A stretch of DNA of 64,000 nucleotides from Chitinophagaceae bacterium (lineage in GTDB: Bacteria > Bacteroidota > Bacteroidia > Chitinophagales > Chitinophagaceae): positions 1 through 64,000 of the forward strand of contig CANFKE010000012.1 in assembly GCA_947447465.1 (NCBI GenBank), read 5' to 3'. A model generated the notes under the pieces. The model was not told the DNA's origin, ran no database searches, and saw only the letters and a list, made by a program, of their open reading frames with translations. This document shows positions 26,089 to 35,600 of this stretch, one piece after another; position 1 is the first letter of the stretch; each line of letters starts with the position of its first letter. The position numbers and the translations under genes were made by a program.

Positions 26089-26430
26089 TTATACAGTTTG
26101 AGGCTCAACAGCTACATCCTTTGGCTTCTTCATAATAGCATATACTTCTACAGCAAAACCCATCAATACAACTATTGGTGCAAGGGTAATGCGACGGAAG
26201 CTATAGATCTCATCGTAATGAAACTCATGAGGATTAGCACTTTTACCACCTGCCATCAATGCGAAACCTATAAGAATGAGTGCTACACCACCTAACATCC
26301 ACATATAGTTCTCCTTGTCGAACAAGAAAGACTGGTTGCTTTGTGACTGGCCTGATGTTGCTTTAGCAGTAGCTGCTCTCGGAGCAACTTTTATTGGTTG
26401 TGGTTGTGGAACTTTTGGTATAGTTGACAT
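26089..26430 (-). CDS. DUF3098 family membrane protein
   Basis: A 113-residue protein with a disordered Pro/Ala/Gln N-terminus, then FLFDKENYMWMLGGVALILIGFALMAGG and RRITLAPIVVLMGFAVEVYAIM, the two membrane helices typical of DUF3098. Found next to ftsX in many Bacteroidota, as here (23 bp downstream), so a link with the division or envelope machinery is likely but unproven. Confidence 0.88.
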   Translation of the reverse strand: MSTIPKVPQPQPIKVAPRAATAKATSGQSQSNQSFLFDKENYMWMLGGVALILIGFALMAGGKSANPHEFHYDEIYSFRRITLAPIVVLMGFAVEVYAIMKKPKDVAVEPQTV

Positions 26431-26453
26431 GCTTACAAAATTATAGAATTAAA

Positions 26454-27311
26454 TTAATATAGGTCGTCCAAATGTAATTTTAAATATTTCACTACTGAAC
26501 GATGCGTACTTACCAGTGATATGATGATACCCAATAGTATCATTCCGCCCATCAGGCATAACACCAAAGTTGGATCATTGAGCAGGCTGAGCACAGGCAA
26601 TTGCTTGGTAGCAAAAGACATAACTACCCACAAAGCGATAACTGCCAACACACCACTGATAAAGCCATTCAATAATGCCCTGATATCGAACGGGCGGGTA
26701 ATGAACTGCTGAGTGGCGCCGACCATCTGCATGGTCTTGATAAGAAAACGATTGCTGAACATTGCCAACCTTACCGTATTGTCAATAAGAAAAACAACTA
26801 CTATGAGCAAGACAATGGAAATAGCACCTAATATGATACCTATTTTACGGAAATTACTATTCATCTGATCTACTACTACATTAGGCCAGGTAACATCACG
26901 TACGATATTACTTTGCATGATGAAAGTCTTTATCTTAGCCAGACTGTCTTTATTGACATACTCTTCGTGAAGTTTTACAGCAACCGATGTGAACAGAGGA
27001 TTATAACCCAGGAAGTCGACCACATTAGTGCCTTCTACCTGATTCTCCATCTTTACCGCTTCTTCCTTAGTTATTATTTTAGTGGTTCTTACGAATGCCT
27101 GTTTTTCAAGAATGGCCTTCATTTTAGCTACATTCTCATCGGTAGTATTATCGTGAAAATCGACACTGATCTCCAAGTCTTCTTTAAAAGCCCTTGAAAG
27201 AGAGCGACCATTAATGACCAACCAACCCAAAGTACCCAATAAGAACAGCACAAGAGCTACGCCCAGTATAGCATTGAAGTAGGTAGGTTTTGATTTTTTG
27301 CCTGTAGCCAT
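26454..27311 (-). CDS. ftsX: cell division permease-like protein FtsX
   Basis: A 285-residue protein with four membrane helices (ILGVALVLFLLGTLGWLVI near the N-terminus and three between ~165 and 275). A periplasmic domain of ~100 residues follows the first helix, and the MQMVGATQQFITRPF loop matches FtsX. With FtsE it couples to peptidoglycan hydrolases at the septum; ftsE is not adjacent. DUF3098 follows in the same unit. Confidence 0.92.
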   Translation of the reverse strand: MATGKKSKPTYFNAILGVALVLFLLGTLGWLVINGRSLSRAFKEDLEISVDFHDNTTDENVAKMKAILEKQAFVRTTKIITKEEAVKMENQVEGTNVVDFLGYNPLFTSVAVKLHEEYVNKDSLAKIKTFIMQSNIVRDVTWPNVVVDQMNSNFRKIGIILGAISIVLLIVVVFLIDNTVRLAMFSNRFLIKTMQMVGATQQFITRPFDIRALLNGFISGVLAVIALWVVMSFATKQLPVLSLLNDPTLVLCLMGGMILLGIIISLVSTHRSVVKYLKLHLDDLY

Positions 27312-27478
27312 TAGTTGTGGTTAATGTTCAAAAATATAAAAAACGGGGGCTATTTCCCAGATATGTATTCAGGTTCTAACCTTTTTTAACAATAAATATT
27401 ATTGCCTCATGTGCAACTGCCTGCAAAGTAATATTTTCTGCACATTATTTTGAAGTTAATTGCCCGAAGACAAGTTAT

Positions 27479-28117
27479 TTATCTGAGTGCTATCAGTTTT
27501 TCTTTATGTGTTCTTATAAAACTCACTGCTCGCGGACCTTCAGCAAAAAGCAGGTCCAAGATGCTCAGATCAGGTAAGAATCCGACCCTATCTTCGAAAA
27601 CCTGATAATACCTGGGGAAGGTGCTTAGTACCTCCTCCTTTATAGCAGGTTTAAATTTGCGGATATCATTGACTCCCTCCGGGTAAACTGCATTATAAAT
27701 GTCTGTGAATTCACTTGATACTTTGATCTTCAGTTGCTGTGCTACCCACTTAAAAGTATCGTTATTGAATTCCGTTAGTGATGCATATTCTTTATTGAAC
27801 ATCTCTTGCAGACTTTGTTCATAAAATTCCCAGTACGGTGTTTGTTTATATACTGAAACCAGAGTCCGCCAATGTTGTACCTGCCATTTTCCATCATTGA
27901 AAATCTGCACCTTGTTCATTGCTGCACGTTGTTCTCTACCATTGACCAATGGAATACTCAGTTGAATAGGATTATTGGCACCGGAAATTCTGTATTTATT
28001 CCGGTAGCTCATTTTCTCAAAATGCTCAGCACTATCGAAAATGATCTTATCGGCATCTATAACATGAGCCCACCAACTGATAGGGGCAAAAGGTAAAAAG
28101 GAACTGACAATATGCAT
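27479..28117 (-). CDS. WbqC-like family protein
   Basis: About 212 residues; ATG 28117 is favoured over a GTG three codons upstream. Family features: SSFLPFAPISWWAHVIDADKI, YRNKYRISGANNPIQLSIPL and WRTLVSVYKQTPYWEFYEQ. WbqC-like proteins occur in polysaccharide clusters and as single genes in Bacteroidota; the reaction is not established. It is divergent from the GWxTD gene. Confidence 0.88.
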   Translation of the reverse strand: MHIVSSFLPFAPISWWAHVIDADKIIFDSAEHFEKMSYRNKYRISGANNPIQLSIPLVNGREQRAAMNKVQIFNDGKWQVQHWRTLVSVYKQTPYWEFYEQSLQEMFNKEYASLTEFNNDTFKWVAQQLKIKVSSEFTDIYNAVYPEGVNDIRKFKPAIKEEVLSTFPRYYQVFEDRVGFLPDLSILDLLFAEGPRAVSFIRTHKEKLIALR

Positions 28118-28205
28118 ATGGACCACAAAGATGGAGCAAAAGGTTAAAATAATTGTAGCTAAATTAATTATCTGGAGATTGCTGTAATTTGCAAAAAAAA
28201 CCGAA

Positions 28206-29708
28206 ATGTTACGCAGATCATTTTTTACCCTATTACTGATATTTGCTGTTAGCGGTGCTTATGCACTTGAAGCTGCGTTCTCGCATGCGGTATATTACCT
28301 TACAGACCCCATTTATGAGGGTAAGATAAACCCCTATATAGAAGCATACTGGCAGGTAAATCCTGCAAAACTGCATTACAATACTAATGCCGACAAAAAA
28401 ATCATTGCACGGATCAAAACAGAAGTGACCATAACCAATGACACCGGTCATGTGGTCAAAAGCGATCTGTATATCTATGAGACAAAGCCTAGTGACAATG
28501 TATCACAGTTGCAGTATCTGAATATTATTGAGCTGAAACGTTATTTTGTTGCTCCGGGAAAGTTAAAATTAAGGGTAAAACTCACCGATCTGAATGATAC
28601 CGGCAATGTAACTGTGTATAATGATAGCTTTGTTGTAAAGCCGCAAAGTAATGGTCCATTTTATGGGGGGATAGAATTATTGGACACATCTTATGCCTCA
28701 GATATCAGAACCCCGTTCAGGAAACATGGTAAACAAAACATACCACTCTGCGAAAGCTTTTTTGATACTTACAGGGATAAGTTGAATTATTATACTGAAC
28801 TCTATCAGGTAGAAAAGGTGAGCAATACCGATATGCCTTTGGTGCAGTCTGTATTTATCAGTAAAAAACAAGGAGAAGGTGTTTATGGCTCTTTGATGAA
28901 AATTGACACGATCGTGAATAAGGAATCTACCTATTTCAGTGGTTCATTCGATATCAGCAATCTGCCATCAGGCAATTATTATCTGAATATTTCATTGGGC
29001 AATAAATTGCATCAGACAGTAACAAGCACCTCGTTGTTCTTTCAGCGAATGAATACCAAACCGGTGACCAAAGAAGTGATCGCACAACGTGCCGCGGCAA
29101 TTGACACCAGTCTGGAAGTAGTTAATGTACTGGATCTTAATAAGACCTTTCTCAAAAAATATGATCTGCCGCAAATCACTGCAATACTTAAAATGTTATT
29201 GCCGGTAAGTGATGTAACATCGGCAAGAGCAATAGAAGGTTTTTTGAAAAAGCCGGAAGAGTTGTACATGCGTTATTTTATCTACAATTACTTTCTGGCA
29301 ATAGATAAAGATAGACCGGAGCATGCCTGGAAAGAATTTTCCGGCAGAGTGAAAGAAGCCAACAGACTATATACTGCACATGGTAAACCCGGATACGAAA
29401 CAGAACGCGGCTTTATGTATCTGCGATACGGTGCACCCTCTGAGGTCATAACTTCAGTCAATGAATCAGGTGCCTTGCCATATGAGATCTGGCAATACAA
29501 CAACCTTAAAGAAATGGGCGGAAAGGACATTGCCAATGCGGTCATACTCTATTACAAGACCAGTCAGTCAGACATTGACTACCGTGTATTACATACCAAT
29601 ATAGGTGGAGAACTGCACAACTCAGGATGGCGTACATTCTTATACACCAATGCAGACGGGGGCAATAATATGAATTCGAGGGCTGAACAATATATAGGCA
29701 CTAAATAA
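28206..29708 (+). CDS. GWxTD domain-containing secreted protein
   Basis: A 500-residue protein with signal peptide (MLRRSFFTLLLIFAVSGAYA). The C-terminal region, with RGFMYLRYGAPSEVIT and YEIWQYNNL, matches the GWxTD domain; the upstream ~350 residues are beta-rich. Such proteins are found across Bacteroidota and some other phyla without known function. Periplasmic or outer-membrane location is likely. Confidence 0.85.
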   Translation: MLRRSFFTLLLIFAVSGAYALEAAFSHAVYYLTDPIYEGKINPYIEAYWQVNPAKLHYNTNADKKIIARIKTEVTITNDTGHVVKSDLYIYETKPSDNVSQLQYLNIIELKRYFVAPGKLKLRVKLTDLNDTGNVTVYNDSFVVKPQSNGPFYGGIELLDTSYASDIRTPFRKHGKQNIPLCESFFDTYRDKLNYYTELYQVEKVSNTDMPLVQSVFISKKQGEGVYGSLMKIDTIVNKESTYFSGSFDISNLPSGNYYLNISLGNKLHQTVTSTSLFFQRMNTKPVTKEVIAQRAAAIDTSLEVVNVLDLNKTFLKKYDLPQITAILKMLLPVSDVTSARAIEGFLKKPEELYMRYFIYNYFLAIDKDRPEHAWKEFSGRVKEANRLYTAHGKPGYETERGFMYLRYGAPSEVITSVNESGALPYEIWQYNNLKEMGGKDIANAVILYYKTSQSDIDYRVLHTNIGGELHNSGWRTFLYTNADGGNNMNSRAEQYIGTK

Positions 29709-29733
29709 TAGCAACATTCATCCATTTTGATCC

Positions 29734-29777
29734 AATAAATAAGGCCACCCAAAATATATTGGGTGGCCTTATTTATT
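29734..29777. terminator. bidirectional terminator
   Basis: A 19-bp perfect stem (AATAAATAAGGCCACCCAA and its complement) with a 6-base loop between the convergent GWxTD and hppD genes. A-rich and T-rich flanks serve both directions. Confidence 0.9.
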
Positions 29778-29793
29778 TATAGAATTCTGATTC

Positions 29794-30924
29794 TTATAGA
29801 TTACCTCTCTTTGCTTGTTCCTTTTCTATAGATTCGAAAAGTGCCTTAAAATTACCTGCACCAAAACTCTGTGCTCCCTTTCTCTGAATAATTTCAAAGA
29901 AAAGGGTAGGGCGATCCTCTACCGGTTTAGTAAATAATTGCAACAAATAACCTTCCTCATCGCAATCGACCAAAATACCCAATTCCTGTAAAGGAGCTAT
30001 CTCCTCATCGATCTTACCCACACGATTGATCAGATCATCGTAATAAGCTGCAGGCGGCGCATCCAAAAACTCAACACCACGCGATTTAAGATCACGAACG
30101 GTCTTTACAATATCATTAGTAGCGATAGCAATATGCTGTACTCCTTCACCTTCATAAAAATCCAGATACTCCTCTATCTGCGATTTTTTCTTACCCTCTG
30201 CCGGTTCATTGATAGGGAACTTTACATATCCATTACCATTACTCATCACCTTACTCATCAGGGCAGAATATTCGGTATTGATCTGCTTATCATCGAATGA
30301 TAAGATATTCACAAAACCCATTACATCTTCATACCACTGAATAGTAGGATTCATACGATTCCAACCAACATTGCCTACACAATGGTCAACATACAACAAA
30401 CCTGCATCGGCAGGTGCATAGCTGCTTTTCCACTCCTTATAACCCGGCATGAATATACCATTGTAGTTCTTGCGTTCTACAAATAAGTGAACAGTTTCTC
30501 CATAGGTATAGATTCCACTCATCCTTACCTCGCCATGCTCATCCTTCAAAGTAGTAGGCTCCATATATACCTTACCTCCGCGAGAAGTAGTTTCTTCGAA
30601 TGCCTTGTAAGCATCATCTACCCAAAGAGCCAATATCTTTACACCATCGCCATGTTTAGCGATATGTTCCGTAATAGGATTAGCTGAGTTAAGCGGTGTA
30701 GTGAGCACCAAACGGATCTTACCTTGTTGTAATACATATGAAGCACGGTCGCGAACACCGGTTTCAGGACCGGCATAAGCGAGTGATTGAAAACCAAAAG
30801 CTGTTTTATAGTAATGAGCAGCCTGTTTTGCATTACCCACGTAAAATTCAATATGATCGGTACCATTGATCGGCAAAAAGTCTTTTGCCTCTTTCATTTT
30901 CTGGCTAACTGTTTGTGCTTGCAT
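29794..30924 (-). CDS. hppD: 4-hydroxyphenylpyruvate dioxygenase
   Basis: A 376-residue iron enzyme that turns 4-hydroxyphenylpyruvate into homogentisate, the second step of tyrosine degradation. The two vicinal-oxygen-chelate halves are visible. Iron ligands are the His in YVDHCVGNV, the His in GVQHIAIATND and the Glu in LFFEIIQRKG; QRKGAQSFGAGNFKALFE is the conserved C-terminal helix. hmgA, the next enzyme, lies upstream in the same direction, so the two may be co-regulated. Confidence 0.96.
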   Translation of the reverse strand: MQAQTVSQKMKEAKDFLPINGTDHIEFYVGNAKQAAHYYKTAFGFQSLAYAGPETGVRDRASYVLQQGKIRLVLTTPLNSANPITEHIAKHGDGVKILALWVDDAYKAFEETTSRGGKVYMEPTTLKDEHGEVRMSGIYTYGETVHLFVERKNYNGIFMPGYKEWKSSYAPADAGLLYVDHCVGNVGWNRMNPTIQWYEDVMGFVNILSFDDKQINTEYSALMSKVMSNGNGYVKFPINEPAEGKKKSQIEEYLDFYEGEGVQHIAIATNDIVKTVRDLKSRGVEFLDAPPAAYYDDLINRVGKIDEEIAPLQELGILVDCDEEGYLLQLFTKPVEDRPTLFFEIIQRKGAQSFGAGNFKALFESIEKEQAKRGNL

Positions 30925-31071
30925 TTATTATTGATTTTTAATTAGTTGAATTAATATATTTCATCTAGAATCAGAAACTGACCGATAATTAATTGCTCCA
31001 CATAGCCATGGCCGATGTTCTCAGTAAGGCCTTTAATAACCCAAGATCATTCGTATTCATATATTATAACT

Positions 31072-32232
31072 TTATTCTACCCAACTTGAGATATATCTGT
31101 CATCTTCTATACCCACAGCATCAACAGACATTTTTAGCGGGTGGAACGTATCGACCATTACTGCTAGTTCTTTAGTTTCTTTGGCACCGATACTTTTTTC
31201 TACAGTTCCCGGATGAGGACCATGAGGGATACCAGCAGGATGTAATGTGATCATTCCGCGTTCCACATGCTTTCTGCTCATAAAGTCGCCATCAACATAA
31301 TAGAGCACTTCATCACTATCAATGTTACTATGATTGTATGGAGCAGGTATAGCCTGAGGATGATAGTCGTATAAACGTGGTACAAATGAGCAGATCACAA
31401 AATTGTGTGCATCAAATGTCTGGTGAACCGGCGGTGGCTGGTGAACACGACCTGTGATAGGTTCAAAATCATGAATACTTACAATGTAAGGATATTCACA
31501 TCCATCCCATCCAACTACATCAAAAGGATGCGTGCCATACCAGATGGGATACAATAAACCCTTCTTTTTGACCTGAATAAGAAATTCACCTTTTTGATCG
31601 ATCGCCTGAAGGTTCTCAGGTTTACGAATATCTCTTTCACATATTGGCGAATGTTCGAGAAGCTGACCGTATTTACTCAGATATCGCTTCGGAAAAGTGA
31701 TGGGACTGAAAGACTCAACAATAAAAAGCCTGTTATCTTGAGTATCAAACTTGATCTGATAAATAGTGCCTCTTGGAACGACAACATAATCGCCATAGCC
31801 AAAGGTGAGTTGACCATACTGAGTAGTAAGTGTACCGGTACCTTCATGTACAAATATTACTTCATCGGTATCCGCATTTTTATAAAATACATTTTCTGTT
31901 AACCCTTTTTGAGGAGCTGCCAATGTTATATGCACATCGTTATTGAACAATACAACTTTTCTGCTCTTGAGATAATCAGCTTCAGGTTTGATGTTAAAAC
32001 CTGTGAAGCTGCGATGTTTAAGTATATTATCAGTGGCTGCTTTGGGAGAAACATCTACAGGCTCTTCGGCGCGAATGATACCTGTAGGGGCATGTAAGTG
32101 ATAAAGCAAAGAATAATTGGAGGAAAAACCTTCTGTACTGAATAATTGTTCAGCATATAAAGTACCATCAGGCTTACGAAATTGCGTGTGCCTTTTATGC
32201 GGTATGACCCCCAGAGAGTGGTAATGTGGCAT
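31072..32232 (-). CDS. hmgA: homogentisate 1,2-dioxygenase
   Basis: A 386-residue cupin iron enzyme that opens the homogentisate ring to maleylacetoacetate. Signature parts: GTLTTQYGQLTFGYGDYVVVPRG, DVVGWDGCEYPYIVSIHDFEP and TLHPAGIPHGPHPG. It is shorter than the animal enzyme but matches bacterial forms. It lies before hppD in the same direction, 147 bp apart. No fumarylacetoacetase gene follows. Confidence 0.95.
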   Translation of the reverse strand: MPHYHSLGVIPHKRHTQFRKPDGTLYAEQLFSTEGFSSNYSLLYHLHAPTGIIRAEEPVDVSPKAATDNILKHRSFTGFNIKPEADYLKSRKVVLFNNDVHITLAAPQKGLTENVFYKNADTDEVIFVHEGTGTLTTQYGQLTFGYGDYVVVPRGTIYQIKFDTQDNRLFIVESFSPITFPKRYLSKYGQLLEHSPICERDIRKPENLQAIDQKGEFLIQVKKKGLLYPIWYGTHPFDVVGWDGCEYPYIVSIHDFEPITGRVHQPPPVHQTFDAHNFVICSFVPRLYDYHPQAIPAPYNHSNIDSDEVLYYVDGDFMSRKHVERGMITLHPAGIPHGPHPGTVEKSIGAKETKELAVMVDTFHPLKMSVDAVGIEDDRYISSWVE

Positions 32233-32384
32233 TAGAATATTGTTTGTTCAAAAATAGCATTTTTCTTTTTCTTTTATCTGTACAACTTGAGGCTCATTAT
32301 ATGAACCACGTGTGACAGGATTCTACTGCCAAATTGAAACATTAATCTAAAATTAATAAAATTAAGCTATTAACAAATCATTAA

Positions 32385-32420
32385 ACCGTTCATGAACTTT
32401 TTCGACCGTTCATGAACTTT
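32385..32420 (+). promoter_or_regulatory. tandem palindromic operator
   Basis: Two identical 16-mers ACCGTTCATGAACTTT start at 32385 and 32405, exactly 20 bases apart. Each holds the perfect palindrome GTTCATGAAC. The second copy ends just before the -33 element of the promoter of the giant surface protein, a classical place for a dimeric regulator bound twice on the same DNA face. The regulator is unknown. Confidence 0.7.
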
Positions 32421-32421
32421 A

Positions 32422-32454
32422 TTTGCAGAGCGGGAGTCTAATGACATAAATTTG
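32422..32454 (+). promoter_or_regulatory. promoter of the giant surface protein gene
   Basis: TTTG at 32422-32425 and TAAATTTG at 32447-32454 with 21 bases between fit the Bacteroidota -33/-7 pattern. The leader would be ~160 bases. Elsewhere in 32233-32620 I see only the operator and a short palindrome (TAGAATAAATTCTA, 32558-32571). Confidence 0.6.
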
Positions 32455-32620
32455 TAGTGGTTAAGACCGTTTCAAAATATAATATTATTTTCTATTTAAA
32501 TAATAATGTAGAGGATGGTCGATATCAAATTTATAGGCGTGGATTTTATAGAATAAATTCTACCGGCAAATGATGGGATACTATTATTTGTACTGTTCAT
32601 AAAAACTAAGCTTCTCTCAC

Positions 32621-35600
32621 ATGAAAACAAATATGCTGGAAAGGTCGAAAATAATTGTAACATTAATACTTGCGCTGATATTTACATTCGGGGCACAGGC
32701 TCAATATACCTGGGCGCCTGTATCGGGTGCTGCATTTAGTAGCGGAGGTTGTTGGGGAGGAGTTGCTCCAGCGGCAACAACAGTAGCTCAATTTTCCACG
32801 AACCCAACTACAAGTCCAACTGTCACAACAAATGCAGGAACTGCTGCAGCTGTGTATGTTCTTTCCTCCAGAACCACTTCTCTTTCACTTTCCGGTACTT
32901 CACTTGCACTATCGGGAGCTACTATATCATCAACTAGTGGTGTAGTTCTGGCTCATTTTGGAACAGACATACTGAACATAGCTTGCCCTATCAGTCAGGG
33001 TTCAGCCAAAGCATATCTGACAGCAGGTAGTAGTTCCAGTCTAACACCCGGAAGTGCTATAAGTATTACGGGTATTATTTCTGGAAGTGGTGGGGCTAGT
33101 TTTCAAGGAGGAGGAACATGGAACGGATCAACCGGTGTATGTGGAGGCGTGTTAAGATTGGGTGCAGCAAATACATTTACAGGAACATTAGCAGTAGGAT
33201 CTGTAAGTAGTGGCATACTTGAATTAGGAATTGTTACAGGAGTTGCATCAGCTTCTGTAAATATCAATGCTTATAGCCAACTTTATTTTCCTGTTGGAGG
33301 TACTTTTTCAACTGTGCCACTTACTATAAACGGAATAGGAAATAATGCCGCAACACCATATGGCAGGGGGGCAATAAGAGTTGGTGCTGTTTTGCCGATC
33401 TGGGGTGGTGCGGTAACCCTAGCCTCTAATTCGGTGATATCTGTTGCCAACGGAGGCACACTCACATTAAGTGGAGCGGTGTCAGGTCCGGGGCAGTTGA
33501 TCAAAGAAGGTACAGGAAGTCTTGTACTTTCAGGCACTACCAATCTGAGTTTTGCGGGTGGAATTCTTTTATCTGAGGGAAGTATCAGTATTACCAGAAA
33601 TGGATCTATTACGGCACCATTTCCTATATCATTGTTTCAGATTAACGGGAACAGTGTTACATTAACTTTAGGAAATAGTACGGCTCAAACAATTAGCAGT
33701 TTATCAAGTAATTTTTCAAATACGTCAGGTACTATTACTCAAGTGCTGGCCATGGGAACCAACTGTTCCCTTACAATCAATCAGTCTGGCAATACTACTT
33801 TTGGTTATGGAGCAACTACATCATTGAGTAGTATAATTACTGGCACCGGCACATCGTCAATAATTAAAACAGGAGCGGGCTCTCTCACTTTTAACGGATG
33901 GCCGCATACATTCACCGGAGGAATAACCATATCAGGCGGATCAATTATTCTTGCTCCAAGTACTACAATTACCACAGCAAATGCAATATCATTATCTGGA
34001 GGCACTTTAGCAACAACAGGAATAGGAGCTAGTGCAATCTGTAGTTTAGGAGTACTTAATAATGTTGCTGCATCAACAATTGCATTAGATGCAACGCAAG
34101 TACATACATTACGTTTTACCAGTCTGAATACCAATACAGGAACAATAACAATAACCGGCTGGCAGGGTGCATTTGATGGTACATCAGGAACAAAAGGAAA
34201 AATATTTGTCGGAACGTCAGCTACCTTGACAGGTACTCAACTCAATCAGTTCCAGTTTCAGGATGGATCAGGCAATATTATTCCAGCTACCCAAATAACA
34301 GGAGGTGAACTTGTACCTAAAATCTCTATTAACATAGTTGCGTCATCGTATGGCCCGTTCTACAATAATATTGATAATACAATCTCTGTATCATATACTA
34401 CATCTACTACCTTTTTCACTGGTAATTTCAGAGTGCAACTATCTAACAGTACAGGAATTTTTACCAATACAACATCAAATATCATTGGAACAGGCGCATG
34501 GTCCTCTAGCGGAACAATAGTTGCGACCATCAGCTCCGGAACCACTGTAGGGCCCGGTTATAGAGTCAGAATACTGAGTACAACACCTTATGTAATCGCA
34601 TCTGCAGATAATAATTCTAATATTTCTATTGCACTGCCGGTGCCAATAATAACGTCTTTAAGTGCTTATAAAAGTGTAGTGCCTGGAAATACCATTACTA
34701 TCAATGGGAATAATTTCAATAGTACTCCATCTAATAATGTTGTCTATTTCGGTGCTGTCAAAGGAAATGTCGTGAATGGAAGTACAACTACTCTAAGTGT
34801 TACTGTACCGTTTGGAGCCACTTACAGCCAATTGACTGCTTATGATACGATAACGAAATTCTCGGGCAGTTCAAATATTCAATTTTTGCCTGCGTTCGAT
34901 GCCAGCTACTTCGTTGCTGATACAATAAAGTTTCAGCCTCGTTATGATTATGCCACAGGCAATAATCCTGTGATTGCTGCAATTGGCGACCTTGACGGTG
35001 ATGGTTTACCTGATATGGTCGCGTTGAATAAAAGTTCCGCAACTATCAAAATTCTCCAAAATCAAGGATCCGGCGCCTATGGGTTTACAATAGGTAGTCC
35101 CGTAACGTTACAAGGTAGTGGCCCCTTAAATGTCAAAATTGCCGATATTGATGGCGATGGCAGAAATGACATCATTGTTTCTGGAGGTAGCGGATCTGCT
35201 ACTGTTCAAATTTTTAGAAATACTACTAATTTTCAAGCCGCTTCAACACCAAGAACATTAAGCTTTGCTGCCCGAATAGACATTTCACTATCTGGATATA
35301 CGATTTCTGCAGGAGTTTTGAGCATCGCAGACTTTGATGGAGATGGAAAATCAGACATAGCGGTAGCATGTTACGACTACACTGCAAGTACAGGCAAACT
35401 CATCATCCTAAAAAATGGCAATAGCCCGGGTGCGGTCAATACATTTACCATTTCCAGTTATAATGCAGGTACAGTATATCATGCTACATCAAGTGCAATA
35501 GCCATTGGTGATTTTAACGGAGATATGCTGCCGGATATTGCTGTAACAAATATGATAGAAGCACCTGTAGCCGCATCAATATCTGTTTTTAAAAATACAT

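Noticed and set aside
32461-32620. Riboswitch in the leader of the giant surface gene
   Set aside because: Only a short palindrome is visible, with no conserved riboswitch core that I can recognise.
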